From positions 1-26,680 of the forward strand of contig JBOIEQ010000052.1 of assembly GCA_050741255.1 (NCBI GenBank): a stretch of 26,680 nt of DNA, read 5' to 3'. Below the pieces are notes generated by a model. It was not told the origin of the DNA, did not search any database, and saw only the letters and a program-made list of their open reading frames with translations. Shown here piece after piece: positions 17,126 to 25,974 of this stretch. Numbering within the stretch: position 1 is the stretch's first letter; each line of letters begins with the position of its first letter. This stretch comes from CAZXNF01 sp050741255. GTDB lineage: Bacteria; Pseudomonadota; Gammaproteobacteria; Burkholderiales; SG8-41. The position numbers and the translations under genes are program-made.

Positions 17126-17685
17126 TTCAGCTCCGCGTCCTTGGAGTACTTCGTGCCAGTGACCGTCACCTCGGCCATCAGGCCGTTCTTGGTGAGCTGG
17201 TAGACCTCGAAATCGCCGTAGTCGACGGAGCCGGCGACGGCGCCACCGGTTTTCTTCACTTTGGCGGCCGCGCTGCCCTGGCCGCCGAAGTCCCAGCCCT
17301 TGTTCACGAAATTGTCGAAAGCCTTTTTATTCTTGAAAATCATGACGAGGCTCTGATCCTTGAAGCCGAGGCCCAGGCCGACCGAAATCTGCGCAGCCTT
17401 CATGTAGGTCACGTGCTTGGTCGCGTTGTTGATGGCAACGCCCTCACCGCCGGTGCCGCCGATGAACAGTACGGTGACGCCACCGGCATTGAAGGTCGCG
17501 TAGCCGGGCGCCTTGGCCACCTGTTCCCTGGCGGCAGGATGGGCTTTGTAGAGCGCGGCAAGGATCTGGTCGCTTTCCTTGCGAAGTGCGGCGCGTTGCT
17601 GGTCTTTGGTCGGTTCGGCGGCAGATACAGCGGTTGCGAACCCTGCAAGTGCAAGCAGTATCAGTCGTATGGATTTGGCGAACAT
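17122..17685 (-). CDS. Exported SYLF-domain (Ysc84-type, lipid-binding) protein
   Basis: 187 residues. I set the start at the ATG at 17685 because GGGAGGA lies just upstream on the minus strand and a clean signal peptide follows (1-22, TAVSA/AE). A longer frame to 17781 has no such support. The mature part contains KAPGYATFNAGGV, GGTGGEGVA, an SVGLGLGFKDQS segment and NKGWDFGGQGSAAAK, which together match the SYLF/Ysc84 domain known to bind phosphoinositides in eukaryotes. The bacterial role is unclear, probably in the periplasm or at a membrane. It runs convergently to rarA with overlapping stop codons. The hydrolase gene 102 bases upstream on the same strand might share a transcript. Confidence 0.85.
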   Translation of the reverse strand: MFAKSIRLILLALAGFATAVSAAEPTKDQQRAALRKESDQILAALYKAHPAAREQVAKAPGYATFNAGGVTVLFIGGTGGEGVAINNATKHVTYMKAAQISVGLGLGFKDQSLVMIFKNKKAFDNFVNKGWDFGGQGSAAAKVKKTGGAVAGSVDYGDFEVYQLTKNGLMAEVTVTGTKYSKDAELN

Positions 17686-17773
17686 GGGATCCTCCCTGAG
17701 CAGAAGCGGGCAACCGGCGGTTATCCGTAAACCAACATTAACACCCGTGGGTGACCTGCGCTGTCCGGCGCGG

Positions 17774-17792
17774 TCTGACACATGGGGTCAGA
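17774..17792. repeat. Inverted repeat spanning the stop codon of the hydrolase gene
   Basis: TCTGAC-N7-GTCAGA is a perfect 6-bp inverted repeat. Its right arm contains the stop codon of the minus-strand hydrolase gene. With no T-run on either side it is a weak terminator at best. The ATGGGGTCAGA wording resembles short dispersed elements I recall from other proteobacterial genomes, but only one copy is seen here. Confidence 0.3.
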
Positions 17793-18666
17793 AATCGTAC
17801 AAGCGGGCAGGGTTATCCACCAATACCTTCTGCTGCGATGCAGCGTCAGGTAGCCATTGCGGGACCATATCCGCCAGATCGCCGTCGTTCGGGATGTGAC
17901 TGGTATTGGGATGCGGCCAATCGGTGCCCCAGACGCAACGGTCGGGGGTTGCCGAGAACAGCGCGCGGGCCAATGGCGTGACATCCGCGAATTTGGGGGG
18001 CAGCTTCGAGACCCGGTAAGGGCCGATCAGCTTGAACCAGCAGCGCGGGTGCTTCGCCATCCGCAGCAGGGCCTGGAATCCCGCGCCGGCGACGCCCTGC
18101 TCGGCGGGTACGAGTGCGAAATGGTCGATCACCGCGTCCACCGGCAAGCGCGGCACCAGTTGCTCGATTTCAGGGGCCTGGCCGAGGTTGAGGAAAAACT
18201 GCAAATGCCACCCCAACGGTGCGATGCGCTGTGCGACGCGCAAGGCCGCGTCGGTGCCGGAGGCTGCGCCTTTCGATGCCAGGTTGAGCCGCACGCCGCG
18301 CACGCCCGCGGCGTGCATGTCCTTGAGATCGGCATCGGAGGTCTGATCGTCAATGACGGCAATGCCCCGGAAGGCGAACTTGCCGGAGCGCATGGCATCG
18401 AGCATGCAGCGATTGTCGGTACGGTAGACCGAGGGCTGCACCAGCACGGCGCGTTCGCAACCGATGGCGCGCAGCATCCGCACGTAGTCGTCGGTCGTGG
18501 CGTCCGGCGGCACGTAGTTGGGGTTTTGCGGGTAAGGGAATTTCGCCTGCGGACCGAAGACGTGGGCGTGGCAATCGGTCGCACCGGGCGGAAACTTCAC
18601 GGCGGGCGTGCGGGGATTCGGGTCGGCACCTGGCATGGTTGGGGCAAGGAGGGCGGAGGTCAACAT
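17788..18666 (-). CDS. LigI-like amidohydrolase-superfamily hydrolase (COG3618 type)
   Basis: 292 residues from ATG 18666, with GGAAGAG about 14 bases upstream; ATG 18636 is a possible later start. It is a TIM-barrel metal-dependent hydrolase related to 2-pyrone-4,6-dicarboxylate lactonase (LigI) and 4-sulfomuconolactone hydrolase. The strand-1 motif DCHAHVFGP (His33, His35) is followed by VRGVRLNLAS, an IDHF motif (His182) and a strand-8 WGTDWPHP with the catalytic Asp249. No Tat or Sec signal is evident. The substrate is unknown, most likely a lactone or ring-cleavage product of aromatic breakdown. It points away from serS across a 127-bp gap and is insertional to the otherwise canonical rarA-serS neighbourhood. 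Confidence 0.85.
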   Translation of the reverse strand: MLTSALLAPTMPGADPNPRTPAVKFPPGATDCHAHVFGPQAKFPYPQNPNYVPPDATTDDYVRMLRAIGCERAVLVQPSVYRTDNRCMLDAMRSGKFAFRGIAVIDDQTSDADLKDMHAAGVRGVRLNLASKGAASGTDAALRVAQRIAPLGWHLQFFLNLGQAPEIEQLVPRLPVDAVIDHFALVPAEQGVAGAGFQALLRMAKHPRCWFKLIGPYRVSKLPPKFADVTPLARALFSATPDRCVWGTDWPHPNTSHIPNDGDLADMVPQWLPDAASQQKVLVDNPARLYDF

Positions 18667-18793
18667 GGGATGCGTTTTCTCTTCCGGTTTGCGACGCGAA
18701 CTCGGTGGTGCGTTCTCACGCAGGCGGGGATTGTAGCCCGCACACGAACGCCCTGAAATCTGAGAACATCGCGCTTTTTCAGCGGGGCGGACA
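18667..18793. promoter_or_regulatory. Divergent promoter region between the hydrolase gene and serS
   Basis: The 127-bp gap must hold the start of both transcripts. On the minus strand TACAAT (18735-18730) is a good -10 hexamer without a clear -35. On the plus strand TTGTAG (18731-18736), 17 bp and TGAAAT (18754-18759) make a weak sigma-70 match for serS. These candidates overlap, so the two transcripts may interfere. Confidence 0.3.
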
Positions 18794-20076
<1,283 letters not shown>

Positions 20077-20080
<4 letters not shown>

Positions 20081-20105
20081 CCATCCCCGGGCTTTTTGCT
20101 AGAAT
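20077..20105 (+). promoter_or_regulatory. Promoter of the tRNA-Ser gene
   Basis: CTGACC (20077-20082, overlapping the serS stop codon), a 17-bp spacer and TAGAAT (20100-20105) form a plausible sigma-70 promoter. The bases after the -10 are CGCGCGC, a GC-rich discriminator typical of stable-RNA promoters under stringent control. Transcription would begin near 20112, giving a leader of about 38 bases. Confidence 0.55.
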
Positions 20106-20149
20106 CGCGCGCTTTCCGGGCCCTGCCGCCCCCGGAATATCTCTTCACT

Positions 20150-20239
20150 GGAGGGGTGGCAGAGTGGTTGAATGTACCGGTCTCGAAAACCGGCATACGT
20201 GCAAGCGTATCGTGGGTTCGAATCCCACCCCCTCCGCCA
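20150..20239 (+). tRNA. tRNA-Ser, anticodon CGA (reads UCG)
   Basis: 90 bases fold as a class II tRNA. The acceptor GGAGGGG pairs with CCCCTCC, followed by discriminator G and an encoded CCA (20237-20239). The anticodon stem CCGGT/ACCGG encloses the loop CTCGAAA, placing CGA at positions 34-36. The long variable arm has stem ATACG/CGTAT. The T-arm is GTGGG-TTCGAAT-CCCAC. The discriminator G and large variable arm are serine identity elements. Confidence 0.97.
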
Positions 20240-20245
20240 ATAAAG

Positions 20246-20270
20246 AAGCCCGCCCTGTGCGGGCTTTTTT
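20246..20270 (+). terminator. Rho-independent terminator after tRNA-Ser
   Basis: AAGCCCGC / GCGGGCTT with loop CCTGT, followed by a run of six T (20265-20270). The stem can be extended through a G-U pair and AATAAA/TTTATT, giving a long bidirectional-looking hairpin that starts seven bases after the CCA end. Confidence 0.9.
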
Positions 20271-20274
20271 ATTG

Positions 20275-20673
20275 GCGCGGAATGCGGTATCCGATCGAAA
20301 AGTCTGCCGGTCGGCAGCAAAACAGAACATCCGGCCCGTGGAGGGGCTGACGAACAGCCTGTGTGATCCTTACCGGTTCCCGGCCGTGCTGCTCGGATCC
20401 ATCACCGTCCGCAAGGCACGTAAGCTGAGTACTTGCGAAGGTGGATGTATTGCCGCAGCGCATCACAAGGGTGAGTTAAGGGACCATAACAAAAGCATAT
20501 GGAATCGAGGTTTTTTTTCATTTCTCAAAGCTTTGTCGACCTGTCCGCCACTCATTTCACTGACGTAAATGGGATAACATTTCATTCTGTACAAGCGCTT
20601 ATTATTGCAGTCCATTGCCGCTGGTTTCGCGGTCGTCAAACATGGTATCTAGACTTAATCTTATGGAGCAGGC
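20275..20673. other. Noncoding stretch between tRNA-Ser and the dioxygenase operon
   Basis: About 400 bases without a convincing gene; the open frames crossing it lack starts, ribosome sites and recognisable protein. The first half is GC-rich and holds CTGCCG-GT-CGGCAG (20304-20317), a small inverted repeat. From about 20490 it becomes AT-rich, with a T8 run (20511-20518), CATTT-N9-AAATG (20553-20571) and a second CATTTCA (20578-20584). The AT-rich part probably contains the promoter and operator of the following operon. I see no repeat of the tRNA 3' end, integrase or insertion sequence. Confidence 0.5.
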
Positions 20674-21090
20674 ATGTCTATCGATTCGATGCTGACTTTT
20701 GCACAAACCCAGGCGGCCATGAAAGCGATGATCGATACGGCCATGCTGACGCCCAACGAGCCGGTGGCGATCGCCATCGTTGATGCCGCCGGCAACCTGG
20801 AAGCCTATGCCAAGACCGGCTACCTGCGGTTGTTCGGCCGTCGCCATGCGATCCGCAAGGCCTATACCGCGGCGCTGGTCGGCATGGACAGCGGTGCTCA
20901 CGCGCAAAAATGGCATAGCCAGGGCCGCAGTGTCAGCGAGATGGGGGATCCGAACATCACGTTCGGCCAGGGGGGCGTCGTCGTCCTGAAGAACGGCGTG
21001 ATCCTGGGCGGCATCGGCGTGGGCGGTTATCCCAGCGCCGAGCGCGACGAGAAGCTGGCGCGTGTGGGCCTGGAGGCAATGAAGCTGTGA
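20674..21090 (+). CDS. GlcG/HbpS-family protein (first of two)
   Basis: 138 residues, the size of single-domain GlcG/HbpS (formerly DUF336) proteins. The pattern VAIAIVDAAGNLEAYAKT near residue 30, RRHAIRKAYTAAL, and the GGVVVLKNGVILGGIGVGG segment are family hallmarks. HbpS of Streptomyces binds haem, and GlcG lies in the glycolate operon, but most members have no proven function. There is no signal peptide. GGAG lies five bases before the ATG. It opens a six-gene co-directional run; the next gene, 62 bases on, is a paralogue. Confidence 0.85.
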   Translation: MSIDSMLTFAQTQAAMKAMIDTAMLTPNEPVAIAIVDAAGNLEAYAKTGYLRLFGRRHAIRKAYTAALVGMDSGAHAQKWHSQGRSVSEMGDPNITFGQGGVVVLKNGVILGGIGVGGYPSAERDEKLARVGLEAMKL

Positions 21091-21152
21091 CGCTGCGTGC
21101 GGGCATCCGGCGAGGTGTCCGGTAACGTTATTGAGGTGCAGAAGGAAAGATC

Positions 21153-21605
21153 ATGTCGAGACTCACGCTGAAGCAGGCCAATACCATCATCAACGAAGCG
21201 CTGGCGAAGGCTGGCGAAATGAAGATTCCGCCATTGACCCTGGTCGTGCTCGACGACAGCGGTCACATCGTGGCGGTGCAGCGCCAGGACGGCGCGACGA
21301 TGTTCCGCTTCGAGATTGCGCTGGGCAAGGCGTGGGGGGCAGTCGCTATGGGCGCATCCAGCCGCTCGCTGGCGCGGCGGGCCAAGGAGAATCCGAATTT
21401 CTTCGGCGGGCTGATCGCGGCGTCCAAGGGCCAGATGGTGCCGCAGCCGGGCGGCGCGCTGATCAAGGACACCAAGGGCAATGTTCTGGGCGCGATCGGC
21501 GCCAGCGGCGGCGCCGGTGCGGTGGCGGGTACAGGCGGGGAGGACGAAGCCTGTTGCGTGTTTGGCATCGGGAAAGCGGGCCTGGTCGCCGACGTCGCGC
21601 CGTGA
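21153..21605 (+). CDS. GlcG/HbpS-family protein (second of two)
   Basis: 150 residues, with AAGGAAAGA just upstream of the ATG. The family motifs LTLVVLDDSGHIVAVQRQDG (about 28-47) and GGALIKDTKGNVLGAIGASG are present, as is the C-terminal EDEACCVFGIG. It differs clearly from its neighbour, so the pair looks like an old duplication or a recruited heteromer rather than a recent copy. It may act as an accessory or small-molecule-binding subunit for the dioxygenases downstream; that is inference from context. A 73-base gap separates it from the Bug gene. Confidence 0.85.
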   Translation: MSRLTLKQANTIINEALAKAGEMKIPPLTLVVLDDSGHIVAVQRQDGATMFRFEIALGKAWGAVAMGASSRSLARRAKENPNFFGGLIAASKGQMVPQPGGALIKDTKGNVLGAIGASGGAGAVAGTGGEDEACCVFGIGKAGLVADVAP

Positions 21606-21678
21606 TGCGTCTGGCACGTTGCACGCTGTCCCGCGGTCCTGGGTCAACGGCATGAATAGCGGTAGGAGGAGAGTAGGC

Positions 21679-22653
21679 ATGGCAGGCAGGTTGCAGAAAC
21701 GGGTTGTCGCGCTGGCGTTCACGCTGATGGCCTGCGCCGCCCACGCGCAGGCGCCGGCGTATCCGGCCAAGCCCGTACGGGTCATCGTTTCCGTCGCGGC
21801 CGGCGCCAGCGCCGATATCGTCACCCGCATCATCACACCCAAACTGAGCGAGGCGCTTGGCCAGCAGTTCGTGGTCGACAACCGGGTGGGCGCCTCGGGC
21901 AACATCGGCGCGGAAATGGGCGCGCGCGCCGCACCGGATGGCCATACCCTGCTGGTCGCCTATGCCGGCAATGCCATCTACCAGACGATCGGCGCCAAAC
22001 TCAATTACAGCCTCGAGAAGGACTTCGAGCCGGTGGGCCTGGTCGGTGCGTTGCCTTTGGCCCTGGTCGTGCATCCGTCGATCCCGGCCAAGAACGTCAA
22101 GGAACTGGTCGCCCTGGTCAAAGCGCGGCCGGGCCAGCTGTATTTCGCCTCTCCGGGGACCGCCAGCCTGCCGCATCTGGCTGCCGAACTGTTCAAGGTG
22201 CAAAGCGGCATCGACATCATCCATGTGCCGTACAAAGGGACCACGCAGGCGGTGACCGACGTCGCCGCGGGCCAGGTGGCCATGACGTTTGCCGCACCCC
22301 TGTCGGCGCTGCCGCACGTGCAGAGCGGGCGGCTGCGCATGCTCGCGATCAGCAGCATCAAGCGCAGCGCCAACGCACCGGATCTGCCGACGATGTCGGA
22401 ATCCGGCCTCAAGGGTTACGATGTCACCCAATGGTATGGCGTGCTGGCGCCGGCCGGCACCTCGCAGGACATCGTCGTCCGACTGAACAAGGCGCTCTCC
22501 GATGCTGTGCGCATGCCGGACGTCCGCGAGAAGTTCGCCAGTGGCGGCGTCGACCCGATGACGAGCACGCCCGCCGAACTGGCGGCCTATATCAAGGCGG
22601 AGATCGCCAAGTGGGCCAAAACCGTCAAAGCCTCGGGCGCGCGGTTCGATTGA
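21679..22653 (+). CDS. Bug-family tripartite tricarboxylate transporter substrate-binding protein (first)
   Basis: 324 residues. I chose ATG 21679 because AGGAGG (21664-21669) lies nine bases upstream and a signal peptide follows (about 1-23, CAAHA/QA). The mature protein opens YPAKPVRVIVSVAAGASADI, followed by VDNRVGASGNIGAE, FASPGTASLPHLAAELFK and IIHVPYKGTTQAVTDVAAG, all signatures of Bug (TctC) periplasmic receptors. These bind carboxylates such as citrate, nicotinate or aromatic acids. No TctA or TctB membrane genes are present, which is usual for orphan Bug genes in betaproteobacteria. The ligand is probably the substrate of the adjacent dioxygenases. Confidence 0.93.
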   Translation: MAGRLQKRVVALAFTLMACAAHAQAPAYPAKPVRVIVSVAAGASADIVTRIITPKLSEALGQQFVVDNRVGASGNIGAEMGARAAPDGHTLLVAYAGNAIYQTIGAKLNYSLEKDFEPVGLVGALPLALVVHPSIPAKNVKELVALVKARPGQLYFASPGTASLPHLAAELFKVQSGIDIIHVPYKGTTQAVTDVAAGQVAMTFAAPLSALPHVQSGRLRMLAISSIKRSANAPDLPTMSESGLKGYDVTQWYGVLAPAGTSQDIVVRLNKALSDAVRMPDVREKFASGGVDPMTSTPAELAAYIKAEIAKWAKTVKASGARFD

Positions 22654-22687
22654 ACGCGAGGCGCCCGTCGCGGTCTGGAGGTACATC

Positions 22688-23857
22688 ATGAACACCGTTG
22701 TCGAGAGCGGGATCCGATCCTCACGCGCCGAGCATGCGCAAGGCATGGCCGCGTACCAGCGGGAAGGCGTGCGGCGCGCCGACGAGATCGGCAACCGCGG
22801 TCCGGTACGGCTGGATGACAACGGCCGCCTGCATCCCGACATCCTCGCGGCGTACTGGAAGCACGGTTACTACGTTTTTGAGGGCGTGATCGGCCGGGCT
22901 GAAGTCGAGGAACTGCGCGTCGATGCCGGCATGATGCTGGAGCGCGCGCCGGTCAGCCCGGACTCATTGTTCGACGCGCGGGGTCGCGAAGCGCTGGGCC
23001 CGAATGCATCCCCCGCGACGTACGCGCTGATCAAACCCCTGTCGGACCCGGTCGGCGGAACGCAGGCGCGCGCCGGCCGCCATCCGAGCCGCATGGCCGA
23101 GCCGGAACCCGACGCCAATGCGCCCAGCTACGTGGTGCACAAGATGCGCGCGATGTGCCAGCACATGCCGGCGGGCCTGCGCGTGTACGGCCATCCCGCG
23201 CTCCTGACCATCGCCGCGTCGATCAATGGCGACGATTTCGTGCCGTTCAACGACGTCATCTTCGTCAAGCAGCCTGGACTCGGTGGTTCCGTCGCCTGGC
23301 ATCAGGACGGCGTCACCCATTGGGACTCCCCGGCGTGGGATGAAGGCGTGCATGGGTTCAACTTCCAGGTGCAGATCTATCCGGCAACGGCGGGCAACGC
23401 GTTGTGGGTCATGCCCGGCACGCACAGGGGGCGCGCCGATATCAAGCGGATGGTCGACGAGAATGGCGGCAGCGAGCAGCTGCCGGGCGCGATCCCGCTG
23501 ATTTGCGCGGCCGGCGACGTCACCATCGTGAACCGGCAGACCTTGCACGGTTCTTTCGCCAACACGTCGCCCGATCTGCGCGTATCGATCACTTTCGGCT
23601 TCCACCGCCGCCGATCGGTGCTGGGCCAGAAAACCGCGCTCAAGATGAAGGTGGAGGGCGTGGTCTACGATGAGCAACGCATAGACCGGCGCGCCGCCGT
23701 CATTGCGGTCGCGATCGACGCGCGCCGGCAGAAGTATCCGGACGAAAAGCCGTTCCGCTATCAGCCGTTTGCGGGACGCGAAGACGGGTTCCGCTTCAGC
23801 GCAGACACGTTCGAACGGGTGATCCGCAACTACAACAAGAACGATCTTGCCATCTGA
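22688..23857 (+). CDS. Phytanoyl-CoA dioxygenase (PhyH) family Fe(II)/2-oxoglutarate oxygenase
   Basis: 389 residues, longer than the minimal family because of an N-terminal extension (about 1-45) and a C-terminal tail. GGAGG lies just before the ATG. The iron triad is visible: WHQDGVTHW supplies His205 and Asp207, and LHGSF supplies His287. Arg298 in the following DLRVSITFGF segment would bind 2-oxoglutarate. FVPFNDVIFVKQPG and ALWVMPGTHRG are family-typical. It should hydroxylate a small organic substrate, which cannot be named from sequence. It lies 34 bases after the first Bug gene and 72 bases before a second oxygenase of a different subfamily. Confidence 0.88.
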   Translation: MNTVVESGIRSSRAEHAQGMAAYQREGVRRADEIGNRGPVRLDDNGRLHPDILAAYWKHGYYVFEGVIGRAEVEELRVDAGMMLERAPVSPDSLFDARGREALGPNASPATYALIKPLSDPVGGTQARAGRHPSRMAEPEPDANAPSYVVHKMRAMCQHMPAGLRVYGHPALLTIAASINGDDFVPFNDVIFVKQPGLGGSVAWHQDGVTHWDSPAWDEGVHGFNFQVQIYPATAGNALWVMPGTHRGRADIKRMVDENGGSEQLPGAIPLICAAGDVTIVNRQTLHGSFANTSPDLRVSITFGFHRRRSVLGQKTALKMKVEGVVYDEQRIDRRAAVIAVAIDARRQKYPDEKPFRYQPFAGREDGFRFSADTFERVIRNYNKNDLAI

Positions 23858-23929
23858 GTCGAGCCGGCCCGGGATGCGGGCCGCTCTGCCAGGAAGGGTT
23901 GATCGAACGAGCCATTCAGAGGGGGTGTT

Positions 23930-24826
23930 ATGAGCGCTACCATCGTGCCCGTCATGCCGGCGTTCGCCGCCGAGGTCGGCGATGTCGATCTCACCGCGCC
24001 GTTACCGCCCGCCGACCTGGAAGCCATCAAGGCGGCATTCTGGAAGTACGCGGTACTGGTCTTCCCCGGACAGGAACTTACGCCGCAGCAGCAACTCGAT
24101 TTCGCCGTCCATTTCGGGCCGATCGAAACCGAGCGTACGCTGGACCGCAAGGCCACGCCCAGCCGTTTCGAGAGCAGCTTCGCGGACGTCTCGAATCTCA
24201 CCGCGGACGGGAAGATCTGGAGCGGAGACAGCCGCGCAAGAATGTACAAGGCGGGCAACAAGCTCTGGCATACGGACAGTTCCTTCAAGTACCGCCCGGG
24301 GCTGGCATCCTTCCTGTACGCGAGCACCCCGGCGCCGGTCGGGGGGCATACCGAGTTCGCCGACCAGCGGGCCGCTTACGATGCGCTGCCGGAGGCGAAG
24401 AAAGCGGCATTGGAGGGGCTGGTCGCCGAGCACTGGATCGCCACGTCGAGGCGCCGCAGCGGCTTCACCGAGTTCACGGAGGACGAGCAGCAGCGCCAGC
24501 CGCCGGTGCCGCAGATGCTCGTGCGCACGCTGCCCGAGAACGGCCGAAAGTCGCTGTACGTCGCCTCTCACGCGGGCCGTATTTACGGCATGCCCGATGC
24601 GGAAGGGCGTGCGCTCATCGACGGCTTGCTCGACCACACCACGCAGCGACAATTCGTCTACACGCATCGCTGGCGCCCCCGCGAGCTCGTCATGTGGGAC
24701 AACCGCTGCACGATGCATCGCGGTACCGACTACGACGACCTGCGCTGGCCGCGCGACATGCGCCGGGTAACCGTCTGCGACATCGCCAATACCTGCGAAC
24801 AGGTGGGTGTCACGGTCGCGGCGTAA
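23930..24826 (+). CDS. TauD/TfdA-family Fe(II)/2-oxoglutarate dioxygenase
   Basis: 298 residues, typical. LWHTDSSF gives His114 and Asp116; MWDNRCTMHRGTDY gives the distal His263; Arg278 or Arg279 in RDMRRVTV is the likely 2-oxoglutarate anchor. GGHTEFADQRAAYDALP is the strand region characteristic of TfdA-like members, which act on 2,4-D, taurine and other sulfonates or carboxylates. GAGGGGG precedes the ATG. The stop codon region TAATGATGG overlaps possible early starts of the next frame. It may act in sequence with the PhyH enzyme, or on a different substrate of the same uptake system. Confidence 0.92.
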   Translation: MSATIVPVMPAFAAEVGDVDLTAPLPPADLEAIKAAFWKYAVLVFPGQELTPQQQLDFAVHFGPIETERTLDRKATPSRFESSFADVSNLTADGKIWSGDSRARMYKAGNKLWHTDSSFKYRPGLASFLYASTPAPVGGHTEFADQRAAYDALPEAKKAALEGLVAEHWIATSRRRSGFTEFTEDEQQRQPPVPQMLVRTLPENGRKSLYVASHAGRIYGMPDAEGRALIDGLLDHTTQRQFVYTHRWRPRELVMWDNRCTMHRGTDYDDLRWPRDMRRVTVCDIANTCEQVGVTVAA

Positions 24827-24861
24827 TGATGGAAATGCGAGAGCAGGGGGAGGCAGTGGAA

Positions 24862-25842
24862 ATGAACAAGCGCATGCGGCAGACGGTCTGTGTCGTCATC
24901 GCGGCTATGCTGGGACCTTGTGCAGCCGGCACGGCGGTGGCGCAGGCCTACCCGACCAAGCCTATCCGCGTCATCGCGGCAGGTACGCCGGGCGGTTCCA
25001 TCGACTTCATTGCGCGTATCGTCAGCCAGAAAGCCTCGGGCACACTGGGACAGCAGATGATCGTCGACAACCGCGGGGGCGGAGGCGGCAATCTCGGCGC
25101 CGAGATGACCGCCAGGTCCGCGCCGGACGGCTACACGGTGCTTCTCATCGGCGCGAGCCTGGCGATCAATCCCAGCCTGTACAGCAAGCTCGCGTACGAT
25201 CCGGCGAAGGATTTTGCGCCTATCACGCAGACCACCGCTTCAGGATTCATTCTGGCCGTGCCTGCGGGCCTGGCTGCCAAATCGGTCAAGGACCTGGTGG
25301 CGCTGGCGAAATCCAAAAAAGACGGCATGGCCTACGCGTCACCGGGCAGCGGGCAGGCACAGCATCTCGGCATGGAGTTGTTCGCGACCCGTGCGGGCTT
25401 CAAGGCAGTCCATATTCCCTATAAGGGCGGCGCCCCGGCCGTCTCCGCCGTGGTGAGCGGCGAATCCGACGTGACCCTGGCTTCCGTGCCTTCCGCGTTG
25501 CCTCTGCTGCAGGCCGGCAAACTCAAGTCGATCGCGGTCTCCAGCCTCAAGCGGATCGCACTTCTGCCCGAGGTTCCGACGGTTGCGGAATCCGGCTTCC
25601 CCGGGTTCGAAGTCAGCGGCTGGATCGGCTACTTGGCCCCAGCGGGAACGCCGCGCGACATCCTCAAACGCCTGCATGAAGAAATCGCCAAAGGCTTGAG
25701 GCAACCGGATGTTCAGGAAACCCTCAAGGCGACGGGGCAGGAAACGGTGGCTTCAACACCGGACGAGTTTGCCGTCTATATCAGGACTGAACTGATCAAA
25801 TGGGACAAAGTGGCCAAACAGTCGGGAGCGAAAGTAGACTAG
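24862..25842 (+). CDS. Bug-family tripartite tricarboxylate transporter substrate-binding protein (second)
   Basis: 326 residues from ATG 24862, chosen for the GGGGGAGG eight bases upstream and the signal peptide that follows (about 1-29, TAVAQA/YP). In-frame ATGs at 24826 and 24829 overlap the upstream stop but lack a good ribosome site. Bug hallmarks are YPTKPIRVIAAGTPGGSIDF, VDNRGGGGGNLGAEM, YASPGSGQAQHLGMELF and VHIPYKGGAPAVSAVVSG. It is clearly diverged from the first Bug protein in this operon, so the two may bind different ligands. It is the last gene before a strong terminator. Confidence 0.93.
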   Translation: MNKRMRQTVCVVIAAMLGPCAAGTAVAQAYPTKPIRVIAAGTPGGSIDFIARIVSQKASGTLGQQMIVDNRGGGGGNLGAEMTARSAPDGYTVLLIGASLAINPSLYSKLAYDPAKDFAPITQTTASGFILAVPAGLAAKSVKDLVALAKSKKDGMAYASPGSGQAQHLGMELFATRAGFKAVHIPYKGGAPAVSAVVSGESDVTLASVPSALPLLQAGKLKSIAVSSLKRIALLPEVPTVAESGFPGFEVSGWIGYLAPAGTPRDILKRLHEEIAKGLRQPDVQETLKATGQETVASTPDEFAVYIRTELIKWDKVAKQSGAKVD

Positions 25843-25906
25843 ACCGCGCGGCGGCGCCAGGCTCGTCCTGGTCAGACCATGGGTGCTTTTACAACGGCCC
25901 TTCCCA

Positions 25907-25935
25907 AAAAATGCCCGCCTCGAGTGGGCATTTTT
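25907..25935. terminator. Rho-independent terminator closing the dioxygenase operon
   Basis: AAAAATGCCC (25907-25916) pairs with GGGCATTTTT (25926-25935) around a 9-base centre that can close further. With the A-run and T-run it can work in both directions. It lies 64 bases after the last Bug gene. Confidence 0.9.
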
Positions 25936-25974
25936 ATTGACACGAGCGTCGATGGGGAGCAGAAACCCGTCAGG

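Noticed and set aside
17742..17753. CACCC-GT-GGGTG as a terminator between the hydrolase and SYLF genes
   Set aside because: The arms are only 5 bp with a loop too short for full pairing, and no T-run follows.
20096..20350. Short open frames running through the tRNA-Ser gene
   Set aside because: They are read across a structured RNA gene and its terminator, so cannot be real coding regions.
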